The notes under the pieces: generated by a model | What the model was told of the DNA's origin: nothing | Seen by the model: the letters and a program-made list of their open reading frames with translations, nothing else | The model's database searches: none | Source: CAYVXE01 sp964455375 | GTDB taxonomy: Bacteria; Zhuqueibacterota; Zhuqueibacteria; Oceanimicrobiales; Oceanimicrobiaceae | Length of the DNA: 18,395 nt | NCBI GenBank assembly: GCA_964455375.1 | Contig: CAYVXE010000090.1 | Span: 1-18,395 of the forward strand | Reading direction: 5' to 3' | Shown here: in pieces, positions 1 through 7,109 of the stretch | How the letters are laid out: every line of letters starts with the position of its first letter | How positions within the stretch are numbered: the first letter of the stretch is position 1 | Made by a program: the position numbers and the translations under genes

Positions 1-203
1 ACAAATATAGGCACAAGCTTTCCCTTAACCACGTTCTTTCGATATTTTAGAATACTCTTTAAAGTAATAACGTCTAAATTTTTTAAAACGTTTTAGAAAT
101 GTGATAAAAAAAAGGAATAATTTATTATGGCAATTAAATTTTCCTTTGTCAAGAAAAAAATGACATTTTTTTAAAAAAAGTAAAATTTAGTTAAAAAATG
201 CTG
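1..203. other. AT-rich non-coding stretch at left edge
   Basis: This very AT-rich stretch has poly-A and poly-T runs, including an A/T-tract palindrome near 163-178. No credible coding frame or GC-rich terminator hairpin is visible after the glycosyltransferase stop. Its only readable signal is the outward promoter at 124-152. Confidence 0.6.
124..152 (-). promoter_or_regulatory. Near-consensus sigma70-type promoter reading out of the left edge
   Basis: On the minus strand the -35 box TTGACA (147-152) is followed after exactly 17 bp by CATAAT (124-129), five of six matches to the -10 consensus. Transcription would start near position 117 and leave the window to the left, so it probably serves a gene beyond the edge. 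It sits just downstream of the glycosyltransferase gene. It is seen by motif only; no transcript evidence exists. Confidence 0.6.
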
Positions 204-1556
204 CTACTTTAATTTTTCCATAAGAAATTTAATGAGCACCGCATAATTATGATATTTTTTGCCGATGTTCCAGTTTTTAGCAAGCCATTGTTTTGTTTTT
301 ACATTCGTTAGCCACGTTAGCGCCTGGTCAACGGCATGATTTAAGACAGTCTCAGAAATTGCTGCGAAATTGGTCGAATTTCTTTGCCAGGTATCCCCAA
401 AGGAAATAAATTTATATCCTTCTTGAACAATATCGGATTTGAAAACCGGATATTCAAATAATACAATTGGTTTTTCAGCAAAGACTGCTTCAATAAATTG
501 GTTCCCCCACCCTTCAAACAAACTGGGATAGGTCACTAAATCTGCATGTGCATAAGCATCCCACAGCGAATAACGTTTTTGCGACGACTGCATTCGTTCG
601 GAACCGATTCTATCGGAAATAAACACTGCACGAATGCCGCTATTTTCGATAAATTTTTGCAGATTTAGCAGATATTTCTTAGCCGATTCTTCCGCATAAC
701 CTGCAAGCACAAAAACAATGCTGGAATCGTTGGTAAAAAGTTTTCCGTTATAAAGCGTTTTCCCGAACAATCGTTCTCTTTGTTTCGTCAATTCAGCCAC
801 AAATCGAACCGCTATTTCAATGCCCTTCCGTTCTACAATTCTAGTCGCCTGCAAAACAACCAAATCATCGTTGCTGATATTGAATTGTTGCAACATATCC
901 GAATTGAACTCATCACGATACCATCTGCGTTGATTGAAATCAAAAATGTCAGGAAATACCACTGAATAAATTTTTCTTTTTTCCCACAAGTCGTTTTTTG
1001 CTAAACTGTTAATGCAAATATGAGTAATATACTTATTATTAGGCGGTACATAGGTATTAAGATAGTCCCGAACGAAAGTATTTGTCGGTTGTTGATACTC
1101 AATTCGTTCCCAATAATAATCATGGTTTGTAGACAAAACTGGGATTTTTAATTCTTCAGCAATTCTCGCGAAAGCTGAGGCCGCCGCAATATGCCTGCCA
1201 TGAGAAAAAATGTTATGTATCAACAATGCATCGAATTTTTCTTCTTGATGTATTTTCAGGAAAGCCGCTTTAATATTGTGCGACAGGCTCTCTATCATCT
1301 CCTTTAATTTTTTTTCAGCAAGGTCATTTTTACCAAAATATGCAAAACAATTTTCCTTAATGCACTTAACCTGGTCTGTATCAAATTCAAGCTCATCGAT
1401 GATATAATCGGCGCCATTTTGCATGGGGCCTGAAATTAATTTCACTGAATGACCGAGCTGATTCAAAATGAATTTTCGCTTTTCAATTTCCAGGGAAACA
1501 CCGTCAGTACGTCCAACGCGGTAATGAATGATGCCGATTTTTTTATATTTTGCCAT
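204..1556 (-). CDS. Glycosyltransferase family 4 (GT-B fold) protein
   Basis: A 450-residue protein predicted to transfer a sugar from a nucleotide-sugar donor to an unknown acceptor. The C-terminal half has the GT4 donor-binding layout: ATRIVERKG at about 237-245, with the basic R239/K244 pair that usually contacts the donor phosphates, and the E-x7-E motif E348...E356 inside SLFEGWGNQFIEA. The N-terminal half (GIIHYRVGRTDGVSLE) is the acceptor domain. No membrane segment or signal peptide is visible, so it should be cytosolic. Its ATG lies inside the end of the upstream glycosidase-like gene (14-bp overlap), so the two are almost certainly co-translated and work on the same glycan or glycoside. 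The substrate cannot be told from the sequence; compatible-solute or surface-polysaccharide synthesis are both possible. Confidence 0.85.
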   Translation of the reverse strand: MAKYKKIGIIHYRVGRTDGVSLEIEKRKFILNQLGHSVKLISGPMQNGADYIIDELEFDTDQVKCIKENCFAYFGKNDLAEKKLKEMIESLSHNIKAAFLKIHQEEKFDALLIHNIFSHGRHIAAASAFARIAEELKIPVLSTNHDYYWERIEYQQPTNTFVRDYLNTYVPPNNKYITHICINSLAKNDLWEKRKIYSVVFPDIFDFNQRRWYRDEFNSDMLQQFNISNDDLVVLQATRIVERKGIEIAVRFVAELTKQRERLFGKTLYNGKLFTNDSSIVFVLAGYAEESAKKYLLNLQKFIENSGIRAVFISDRIGSERMQSSQKRYSLWDAYAHADLVTYPSLFEGWGNQFIEAVFAEKPIVLFEYPVFKSDIVQEGYKFISFGDTWQRNSTNFAAISETVLNHAVDQALTWLTNVKTKQWLAKNWNIGKKYHNYAVLIKFLMEKLK

Positions 1557-2910
1557 TTTCTTTAAGAATAGAAATGACTCTGTTTAAATTGTTCAAATAA
1601 TCTTTGTCATAAAATCCCAGCTCAATATCATAGACAAAGGCTTTATTTTGCCGGGCGGAATTAAATCTTTCCGAGAGCAAATCAAATAATTTGTGTTCCG
1701 TAAATATCTGATAAGAAACTTCTGAATCGGGATGTAAAGACATGAAAAATTGTGCATGTGTTTTGCCGTATGGATAGCCTCTCCGGTTTTCATTATTTTC
1801 CCACAATTGAGATTTATCCCGAATCAAGATTTGATAAAAATTTCCTGCCGGAAGTCTGAAGATATCTGAAACACCTTCAAGCCAAAAGTTGATGCCCAAT
1901 CGAATAAATTCATCGATCATCCTTTTGTACCCTAAAGCGAGTGGAGATTCCGGTTGATAAAAATTTCGCTGGTAAGTAAATTGGTCAATCTCTAGATAAG
2001 AAAATCCCAGGTTTTTTAGGTAATGCACGGTTTCAAAACATCTTTTAAACCAAATGTCTGTATTTAAATTCATGACAAAATGCGGGTGATCTTTGTAAGG
2101 CTCTAAAACGTTCTTTCCATCCTTTTTAACAATGGCCGGTTGGTATTCAGGAAACTGTTTTATCCAATTACTGTCTGCAATTCGCGGATTATAATGATGA
2201 CTGGTTTGCAAATTAAGAGATTCTGCAAAATGTAGAAGGTCTTTTAACGCTTCGGCGCCGCCAAGTGCCGGGTCAATCGTGTAGTCTGGAAACATTCTGT
2301 CAAAACCATCCTTATTGGTTCCAAAAAAATGAATGATGTTACCAGAACCGAAATTATTGCGAAACTGTTCTATGGCCGGCTTCAATTCATTGAAATGTTT
2401 AATATATACATTTTTAAATGAATCTTTAATGCCGAGTTGCAGCATATACCTTGGTTCTGAAGTTCGGTTCTTTTGTGTTGTGAGTTTAAAATGAGACCGG
2501 TACAAGTTAATTGCATTGGTCCACTTTTCCGTAAAAGGAATAATGATAAAATGATGACGTCTCGAAATGAATTTCAAATGAAATTTCTTGGTCGAGACTC
2601 TGTGTAAGACGATCTGTGCATATTCGTATGACGGTTCTCCACCGATAAAGAGATTGTAATCCTCCTGATAGATCACGATGCATTTCATTGACGCCGTGCC
2701 GGGATAGGTCAGCGAATACTCACTACCAATTGCTATTTTATCCGGCTCGTCGATGTACTCACCTTCCCTTGTTGGAAAGATTAATTTCGTGGGATGGATT
2801 TCAAATTCCAGTGCCCAATTACTCATACATTCTTTTTTTACTACAACTCCACCATCAGCCGATTTAAGGGGTATGGGGGTCAACAGCATTTTTCTGATTT
2901 TCGGTATCAT
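1543..2910 (-). CDS. TIM-barrel glycoside-hydrolase-like protein
   Basis: A 455-residue protein whose first about 150 residues look like a beta-sandwich domain. The rest reads as a (beta/alpha)8 barrel of the alpha-galactosidase-like superfamily. Likely catalytic acids are D309 in SYLEIDQF, at the end of a barrel strand, and E345 and D349 in FWLEGVSD. Other barrel strands include IIHFFGTNKDG (192-202) and LQTSHHYNP (234-242). There is no signal peptide, so it acts inside the cell or is not a classical secreted hydrolase. The ATG at 2910 has no clear Shine-Dalgarno and the frame is open back to a TGA 36 nt upstream, so the start is somewhat uncertain. It is the first gene of a two-gene unit with the glycosyltransferase. 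Family assignment is by motif only; the closest named family may be a DUF. Confidence 0.65.
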   Translation of the reverse strand: MIPKIRKMLLTPIPLKSADGGVVVKKECMSNWALEFEIHPTKLIFPTREGEYIDEPDKIAIGSEYSLTYPGTASMKCIVIYQEDYNLFIGGEPSYEYAQIVLHRVSTKKFHLKFISRRHHFIIIPFTEKWTNAINLYRSHFKLTTQKNRTSEPRYMLQLGIKDSFKNVYIKHFNELKPAIEQFRNNFGSGNIIHFFGTNKDGFDRMFPDYTIDPALGGAEALKDLLHFAESLNLQTSHHYNPRIADSNWIKQFPEYQPAIVKKDGKNVLEPYKDHPHFVMNLNTDIWFKRCFETVHYLKNLGFSYLEIDQFTYQRNFYQPESPLALGYKRMIDEFIRLGINFWLEGVSDIFRLPAGNFYQILIRDKSQLWENNENRRGYPYGKTHAQFFMSLHPDSEVSYQIFTEHKLFDLLSERFNSARQNKAFVYDIELGFYDKDYLNNLNRVISILKENGKI

Positions 2911-3013
2911 CTCAATGAACGTGTTTTTATCCTTAGAAACAGGATGTCACTAAACCATTTAAATCGTTTTAAATTTTGATTAAAAAAAATGAGAAGGTGT
3001 AATGCTTTGACTG

Positions 3014-3042
3014 ATTATAAAAAAGAAAATGTTAAATGTCAA
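3014..3042 (-). promoter_or_regulatory. Perfect-consensus sigma70-type promoter of the glycosidase/glycosyltransferase unit
   Basis: On the minus strand the -35 is TTGACA (3037-3042), the spacer is exactly 17 bp and the -10 is TATAAT (3014-3019). Both hexamers match the housekeeping consensus fully. Transcription would start near 3007 and give a leader of about 95 nt before the ATG at 2910. No operator-like palindrome overlaps the boxes. Confidence 0.75.
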
Positions 3043-3302
3043 GAAATTAAACTAAAATTTAACGCTCACTTTAAAAACAGGTCGTTAAGTTTATGATACA
3101 ACCTTTCATTTCAAGATCAGGTTCATTCATTGAGTGAATTGTTTCAGTTACAATTGAATCTTCTTGCAATAAGTCATAAATTTTATTGCTTATTCGTTTA
3201 GAAGATGTTATTTTATTTTTTTAATATTGGTGATAAAAAATGGACCTGTCTTGCACCACTTTAAATTTGTATTTTTACAGAAAGTTTATGATATTTCTTT
3301 TT

Positions 3303-3317
3303 GGAGGAAAAATGTAG
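3303..3317 (+). other. Start-stop minimal open frame upstream of the radical SAM gene
   Basis: A perfect GGAGG (3303-3307) sits four bases before an ATG (3312-3314) that is followed at once by TAG (3315-3317). This ribosome-binding module lies 38 nt before the true start at 3356, which has its own GGAGG. It could tune ribosome loading on the downstream gene, or be a leftover of a lost small gene. It is seen in sequence only. Confidence 0.3.
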
Positions 3318-3355
3318 TAACGATAAAGAATGACCTAAACAATGGAGGGTGAGTT

Positions 3356-4600
3356 ATGGCAATTTATTTAGATCCAAACAAGTATTACCGCTTACCATGG
3401 AATTTAACCGACAATGCAATCTCCTGGCTTGAACCTACCTGGAAATGTAACATTTACTGCGAAGGTTGTTACCGACTTAATGACCCTCGCGGGCACAAAC
3501 CTCTCAAAAAAATAAAGGAAGAATTAGCGGTCTTCAAAAAGTATCGCAAAACTGATGGCATTTCAATTGCTGGTGGGGATCCGCTCATTCATCCTGACAT
3601 CGTGGAAATTGTTCATCACATTGCAGAGCAAGGCTTTAAACCGATTTTAAATACAAACGGAGTGGCCTTGACAAAGGACCTCCTGAAGGAATTGAAAAAA
3701 GCCGGTGCAAAGGGGTTCACCTTCCACGTGGACAGTAAACAGCATCGTCCGCACTGGAAAGATAAGACCGAGCTTGAATTGTGTGAATTACGAGAGTATT
3801 TTGCAACCATGCTGCATGAAATTGGTGGTCTCTCCTGTGCCTTTAATTCCACCATCTATGAGGACACCAAACAGTTTATTCCCGATTTAGTGGCCTGGGC
3901 GCAGAAGCATATTGATATAGTGCATGTCATCGTATTTATCGCCTATCGTGCTGCTACCCTGGACGGCCGTTTTGACTACTATGCCGGTGCAGAAAAAGTG
4001 AATATGGATGGAATTCCTTATATAAAGCCTTCAGATCGAAAAGTAGATATTACATCGAATGATATGTATGAAATTATCAAAAATCGATTTCCTGATTTCG
4101 ACAGTGCTGCTTATTTGAACGGAACGCATAAACCGGACACGTTCAAATGGCTGCTAAGCGGTCGCATCGGCACGAAGAAAAAAATCTATGGGTACGTTAG
4201 TCCTAAATTTATTGAAATTGCCCAAACGTTTAACCACCTGGTGCACGGTTGTTATTTAGCCTACAATGATCCGAAAGTCCACCGCCGTGGAAAATCAATG
4301 TTGTTACTTTCTGCAATTGACAAAGGCATGCGCAAAATCGCCGGTCGTTATTTTCGTTCGGTTATGACCAATCCACTTCGATTGTTTCAGCGTCTGCATT
4401 TTCAATCGATTATGATGATTCAACCGATTGATATTCTGGAAGATGGTTCGCAGAACATGTGCGACAGTTGTCCGGATATGACAGTCCTGGATGGCAAGTT
4501 GGTGTGGTCATGCCGCGTGGAAGAACCACTGCATTATGGGGACTTTGTGAGAAGTATTCCAAAAGAAAAGGGAGCTTCACCTGGAGCTATCGCGGGCTAA
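3356..4600 (+). CDS. Radical SAM protein with C-terminal cysteine cluster
   Basis: A 414-residue radical SAM enzyme. The CX3CX2C motif C31-C35-C38 (CNIYCEGC) binds the [4Fe-4S] cluster that cleaves S-adenosylmethionine, and AGGDP (72-76) is the GGE-like SAM-binding motif. A second set of cysteines, C369-x2-C372-x13-C386, resembles the anchor of an auxiliary cluster, as in SPASM/twitch-type enzymes, but is shorter. A basic amphipathic stretch at about 308-350 is unusual and could touch membrane or RNA. The start is well set by GGAGG seven bases upstream of the ATG. The gene stands alone with no precursor-peptide gene or partner next to it, so the substrate is unknown. The last codons and the stop fall in a dispersed repeat (from 4592), so the natural C-terminus may have been altered. 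Confidence 0.85.
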   Translation: MAIYLDPNKYYRLPWNLTDNAISWLEPTWKCNIYCEGCYRLNDPRGHKPLKKIKEELAVFKKYRKTDGISIAGGDPLIHPDIVEIVHHIAEQGFKPILNTNGVALTKDLLKELKKAGAKGFTFHVDSKQHRPHWKDKTELELCELREYFATMLHEIGGLSCAFNSTIYEDTKQFIPDLVAWAQKHIDIVHVIVFIAYRAATLDGRFDYYAGAEKVNMDGIPYIKPSDRKVDITSNDMYEIIKNRFPDFDSAAYLNGTHKPDTFKWLLSGRIGTKKKIYGYVSPKFIEIAQTFNHLVHGCYLAYNDPKVHRRGKSMLLLSAIDKGMRKIAGRYFRSVMTNPLRLFQRLHFQSIMMIQPIDILEDGSQNMCDSCPDMTVLDGKLVWSCRVEEPLHYGDFVRSIPKEKGASPGAIAG

Positions 4601-4613
4601 ATCCCACGCTACA
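4592..4613 (+). repeat. Dispersed repeat, copy A, overlapping the radical SAM stop codon
   Basis: This 22-bp stretch matches 18 of 22 positions of 5043-5064. The shared core is GGCT, AA, CC, ACGCTACA with a palindromic centre (GGGCT..., ...CCC). The radical SAM TAA lies within it. Similar G-rich/GCTACA repeats are common between genes in several phyla, by general knowledge; copy number in this genome is unknown. Confidence 0.55.
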
Positions 4614-5083
4614 GATACAGAGTTACCTTTATCTTGTCACCTTGAGCGGATGTAGTGGAGTCGTAGGGTCTGATCGGACAAATCGATTTTAGAATTAGGA
4701 ACAACGAAAGACCATTGTGGCCTCCGGATGTAAAATCTGTGAAAATCTTTTTTGTCCGTGAAATCCGTGTGCCCGGTTTAACGTTTTTTAATTACGAATT
4801 ACGAATCGGCCTCAGCAAGGGATATTCGGAAATAGGATAAGACGGGGGTGTGGACTTTTCTTTTTGGGAGCATTTGTTTTTGGAGAGAGATTTATTTCCT
4901 CACAGATTCCTCCCTGCGGTCGGAATGACACGGTGACACTCACAGGTACAGATACCGACTTTTCGGGGTTCTATAAAATGCTCACACAGGTTAGGAAGTG
5001 CCAACCAAGCAACGTTTTTGTTACAAGCAAGGCGTTGCACGTGCAGGCTGAAGCCTACGCTACAAGCGATAACCTATTTGGAC
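4601..5083. other. Gene-free mosaic of dispersed repeat fragments
   Basis: This stretch separates the convergent radical SAM and methyltransferase genes. It contains, in order, a GTCACCTTGAGCGGA-type segment (4636-4670), two similar GTGAAAATC/GTGAAATCC segments (4738-4770), a tandem AATTACG (4790-4806), a CCCTGCGGTCGGAATGACA-type segment (4912-4930) and a GCAGGCTGAAGCCTACGCTACA element (5043-5064). I recognise these as the kind of short intergenic repeats seen in many environmental genomes. Short open frames across it are repeat translations, not genes. Confidence 0.6.
5043..5064 (+). repeat. Dispersed repeat, copy B
   Basis: This is the second copy of the element at 4592-4613, with AGGCT-GA-AGCCT as its small palindromic core. 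It lies 19 bp beyond the stop of the minus-strand methyltransferase gene. In RNA it could form a short hairpin, but there is no following U-run, so a terminator role is not supported. Confidence 0.55.
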
Positions 5084-5734
5084 TTATACCTTTTTACCCT
5101 GTATCAGAAAAACGGGGTATTCTTTTATCTCACCGCTGTCTTTTTCTTTTTTAATCGTGTGCACTGTAACTGCTTTAATATTTGACAAGCCATTCTTTTC
5201 GAACAAAGTTTCAAGTTCAGAATATGTAAATCCATGGTGTGCAACACCGGCATTGTCGTCGTGAAAGGAGCCGTCCTCTTTTGCCAAATCGGCAATGGCA
5301 AGAAACCCGCCAGCCTTTAAATGCTCACTGAATAATTTTATGAGTGAATCTGTCTCGTGAATGTGATGTAGCGTCATGCTACAGTAAATCAGATCATACA
5401 AATTGTTTGGCAAACCGTCTTTCAAAACATCTGTTTGCAGAGGGAAGATATTTTCAGTGCTGTTTTTTTGAATTTTTTGTTTTAGAACGTCTAGCATTTG
5501 TTCTGACGTATCAACTGCTGTGATCGATTTTAAAAAGGGCGCCAATCCCATGGTTACAAGTCCCGTACCACAGCCAAATTCAAGAGCCTCCATCCGGTTT
5601 GTGATTGAAATGTCATTTTTTATGGCGGCAGCCACCTTTTGAGCCATTAAGACACGCCTCGGTTCATCGTCCCAGGTTTGAGCGCTTTCATTAAACCGTT
5701 TTATATTTGAATCCGTGATATTTTGAGATTTCAT
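5084..5734 (-). CDS. Class I SAM-dependent methyltransferase
   Basis: A 216-residue soluble Rossmann-fold methyltransferase of the UbiE/Methyltransf_11 type. Motif I is LEFGCGTG (51-58). The acidic residue that binds the SAM ribose is D75 in ITAVDTS, and the post-motif strand is YDLIYCSMTLHHI (113-125). The ATG overlaps the stop of the trhP-like gene in an ATGA junction, so it is translationally coupled to it. That coupling hints at a tRNA or anticodon-loop substrate (for instance methylating hydroxyuridine made by TrhP), but the protein does not look like the known O-methyltransferase TrmR, so this is only inference. A small-molecule methyltransferase is equally possible. Confidence 0.85.
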   Translation of the reverse strand: MKSQNITDSNIKRFNESAQTWDDEPRRVLMAQKVAAAIKNDISITNRMEALEFGCGTGLVTMGLAPFLKSITAVDTSEQMLDVLKQKIQKNSTENIFPLQTDVLKDGLPNNLYDLIYCSMTLHHIHETDSLIKLFSEHLKAGGFLAIADLAKEDGSFHDDNAGVAHHGFTYSELETLFEKNGLSNIKAVTVHTIKKEKDSGEIKEYPVFLIQGKKV

Positions 5735-7095
5735 TTTAATCCTTCTAATTGTAAAAGAGATTCTTTCTTTTGAGAAATTTTCTGACGAATGAGTGTAAAC
5801 GGATCCGGCTCAAATGGTACAGGAATGTGATACTGCATGCCTCCATGTCCCACGGTCGTGGATTCTCCTCTAAGTGTCTCTATGCTTTCCAACGTCATTT
5901 CCTCTGTTTTAGCCGGCGTAACCCATTCCAGAGTTTCACCCACTTCAACACGGTTTTTGAAATCCACTAAAGCCGTACCGGTTGCTGCATCATATTCCCG
6001 GACAACGCCGCCAAACCGGTGCGTGAGCGGCAGAGACGCACCATCTTCAAAATTTTCACCATATTCGTTGGGGCGTTTTTTCATGAAACCGGTCATCATG
6101 GTTCGGTTGGATGTACTCACCAATTCTCTGAGATTGTCCGGATTAAAAGGTTTGCCGGCTATCAAATCATCAATCGACCGTCGGTAAGCTCTTGCCACAA
6201 TCGACACGTAATAAATGGATTTACTCCGTCCTTCCACTTTAAAGCTGCAAATGCCGGCATCATGTAAATCTTTCAAAAGTTCAACGGCGCACAGATCTTT
6301 TGAATTCATGAGGTACGTTCCATGCTCATCTTCATCAATTTCGAATTGCTCTTTAATGAAAGTTGCTTCGGCCTTACCGGCTTCGGAGATGTTGTATTTA
6401 CCCACTAACGGTTGATAGTCGGTTTTAGCAGAATAGGACACCTCGGAAGCACGCAAACTGCCCTTATCGACGGAAAGAGAATATTCCCAGCGGCAGGAGT
6501 TTGTACACGTGCCCTGGTTTGCATCCCGGTGATTGATGTAGTTTGAAATCAAGCAGCGGCCGGAATAAGCAATACAGATGGCGCCGTGCACAAATGCCTC
6601 CAATTCGATGCCAGGCACCTTTTCAGTGATGGTGGCCATTTCCTGAATGGAGAGCTCTCTCGGTAAAATGATCCGTTTCACGCCGATATCCCGCCAAAAC
6701 TCGATGGTTGCCCAATTTGTGGCATTCGCCTGGGTGGAAAGATGAATGACACTATCCGGTCTCAGCTTCAAGGCTTTATTAATCAAACCCGGATCGGTCA
6801 TGATAAAAGCATCGGGGCCAAGATCAGACATTTCGCAAAAAGAGTCTAAAAAGCGCTCAATTTTTATATTATGGGCGTAAATATTCATCGTCAGGTAAAT
6901 CTGTTTTTCGAGTTTGTGGCTGTATTCAATTGCCTGCCGGATTGTTTCTTTATTAAAACCATTTTCACGAGCCCGGAGAGAAAATACCGGCACTCCTGCA
7001 TAAACGGCATCGGCGCCGTAAGCAAAGGCAAATTTAAGTTTTTCAAAATTACCTGCCGGCATTAAAAGTTCCGGGGAAGAAAATTTATGATTCAT
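5731..7095 (-). CDS. trhP: Peptidase U32 family protein, TrhP-like prephenate-dependent tRNA uridine(34) hydroxylase
   Basis: A 454-residue protein that lines up along its length with Escherichia coli TrhP (YegQ), which makes 5-hydroxyuridine at the wobble position of tRNA using prephenate-derived chemistry. Diagnostic stretches are ELLMPAGNFEKL (9-20), FAYGADAVYAG (24-34), MTDPGLI (99-105), the HLSTQANATNWAT block (118-130), the FVHGA...C-AYSGRC block with C174 and C181, RDANQGTCTNSCRWEY with C197 and C201, and EDEHGTYLMNSKDL. The cysteines fit an iron-sulfur site as in U32 relatives. Despite the family name it is not expected to be a protease. AGGTG precedes the ATG by eight bases. It lies 14 bp after the hydroxyacyl-CoA dehydrogenase gene, an odd partner for a tRNA enzyme, and overlaps the methyltransferase by 4 bp. 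Confidence 0.88.
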   Translation of the reverse strand: MNHKFSSPELLMPAGNFEKLKFAFAYGADAVYAGVPVFSLRARENGFNKETIRQAIEYSHKLEKQIYLTMNIYAHNIKIERFLDSFCEMSDLGPDAFIMTDPGLINKALKLRPDSVIHLSTQANATNWATIEFWRDIGVKRIILPRELSIQEMATITEKVPGIELEAFVHGAICIAYSGRCLISNYINHRDANQGTCTNSCRWEYSLSVDKGSLRASEVSYSAKTDYQPLVGKYNISEAGKAEATFIKEQFEIDEDEHGTYLMNSKDLCAVELLKDLHDAGICSFKVEGRSKSIYYVSIVARAYRRSIDDLIAGKPFNPDNLRELVSTSNRTMMTGFMKKRPNEYGENFEDGASLPLTHRFGGVVREYDAATGTALVDFKNRVEVGETLEWVTPAKTEEMTLESIETLRGESTTVGHGGMQYHIPVPFEPDPFTLIRQKISQKKESLLQLEGLK

Positions 7096-7109
7096 AATGC
7101 TGCACCTCG

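Larger units (their letters stand above)
2911..3355. other. Divergent intergenic region
   Basis: This AT-rich region separates the divergent glycosidase-like and radical SAM genes. It holds the strong minus-strand promoter at 3014-3042. It also holds a roughly 50-codon minus-strand open frame without a usable start (3071-3220), and a Shine-Dalgarno/ATG/TAG minimal open frame at 3303-3317. No convincing plus-strand promoter for the radical SAM gene could be picked: a TATGAT at 3287-3292 lacks a good -35 at the right distance. Confidence 0.6.

Noticed and set aside
4459..4692. 77-residue plus-strand open frame over the end of the radical SAM gene
   Set aside because: It is out of frame with the real gene and continues into repeat DNA.
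5041..5083. Hairpin at AGGCTGAAGCCT as a terminator of the methyltransferase transcript
   Set aside because: The stem is only five base pairs and no U-run follows; it is better explained as the core of a dispersed repeat.
4864..5154. 96-residue plus-strand open frame
   Set aside because: It runs through repeat fragments and the antisense end of the methyltransferase gene, and has no credible ribosome-binding site.
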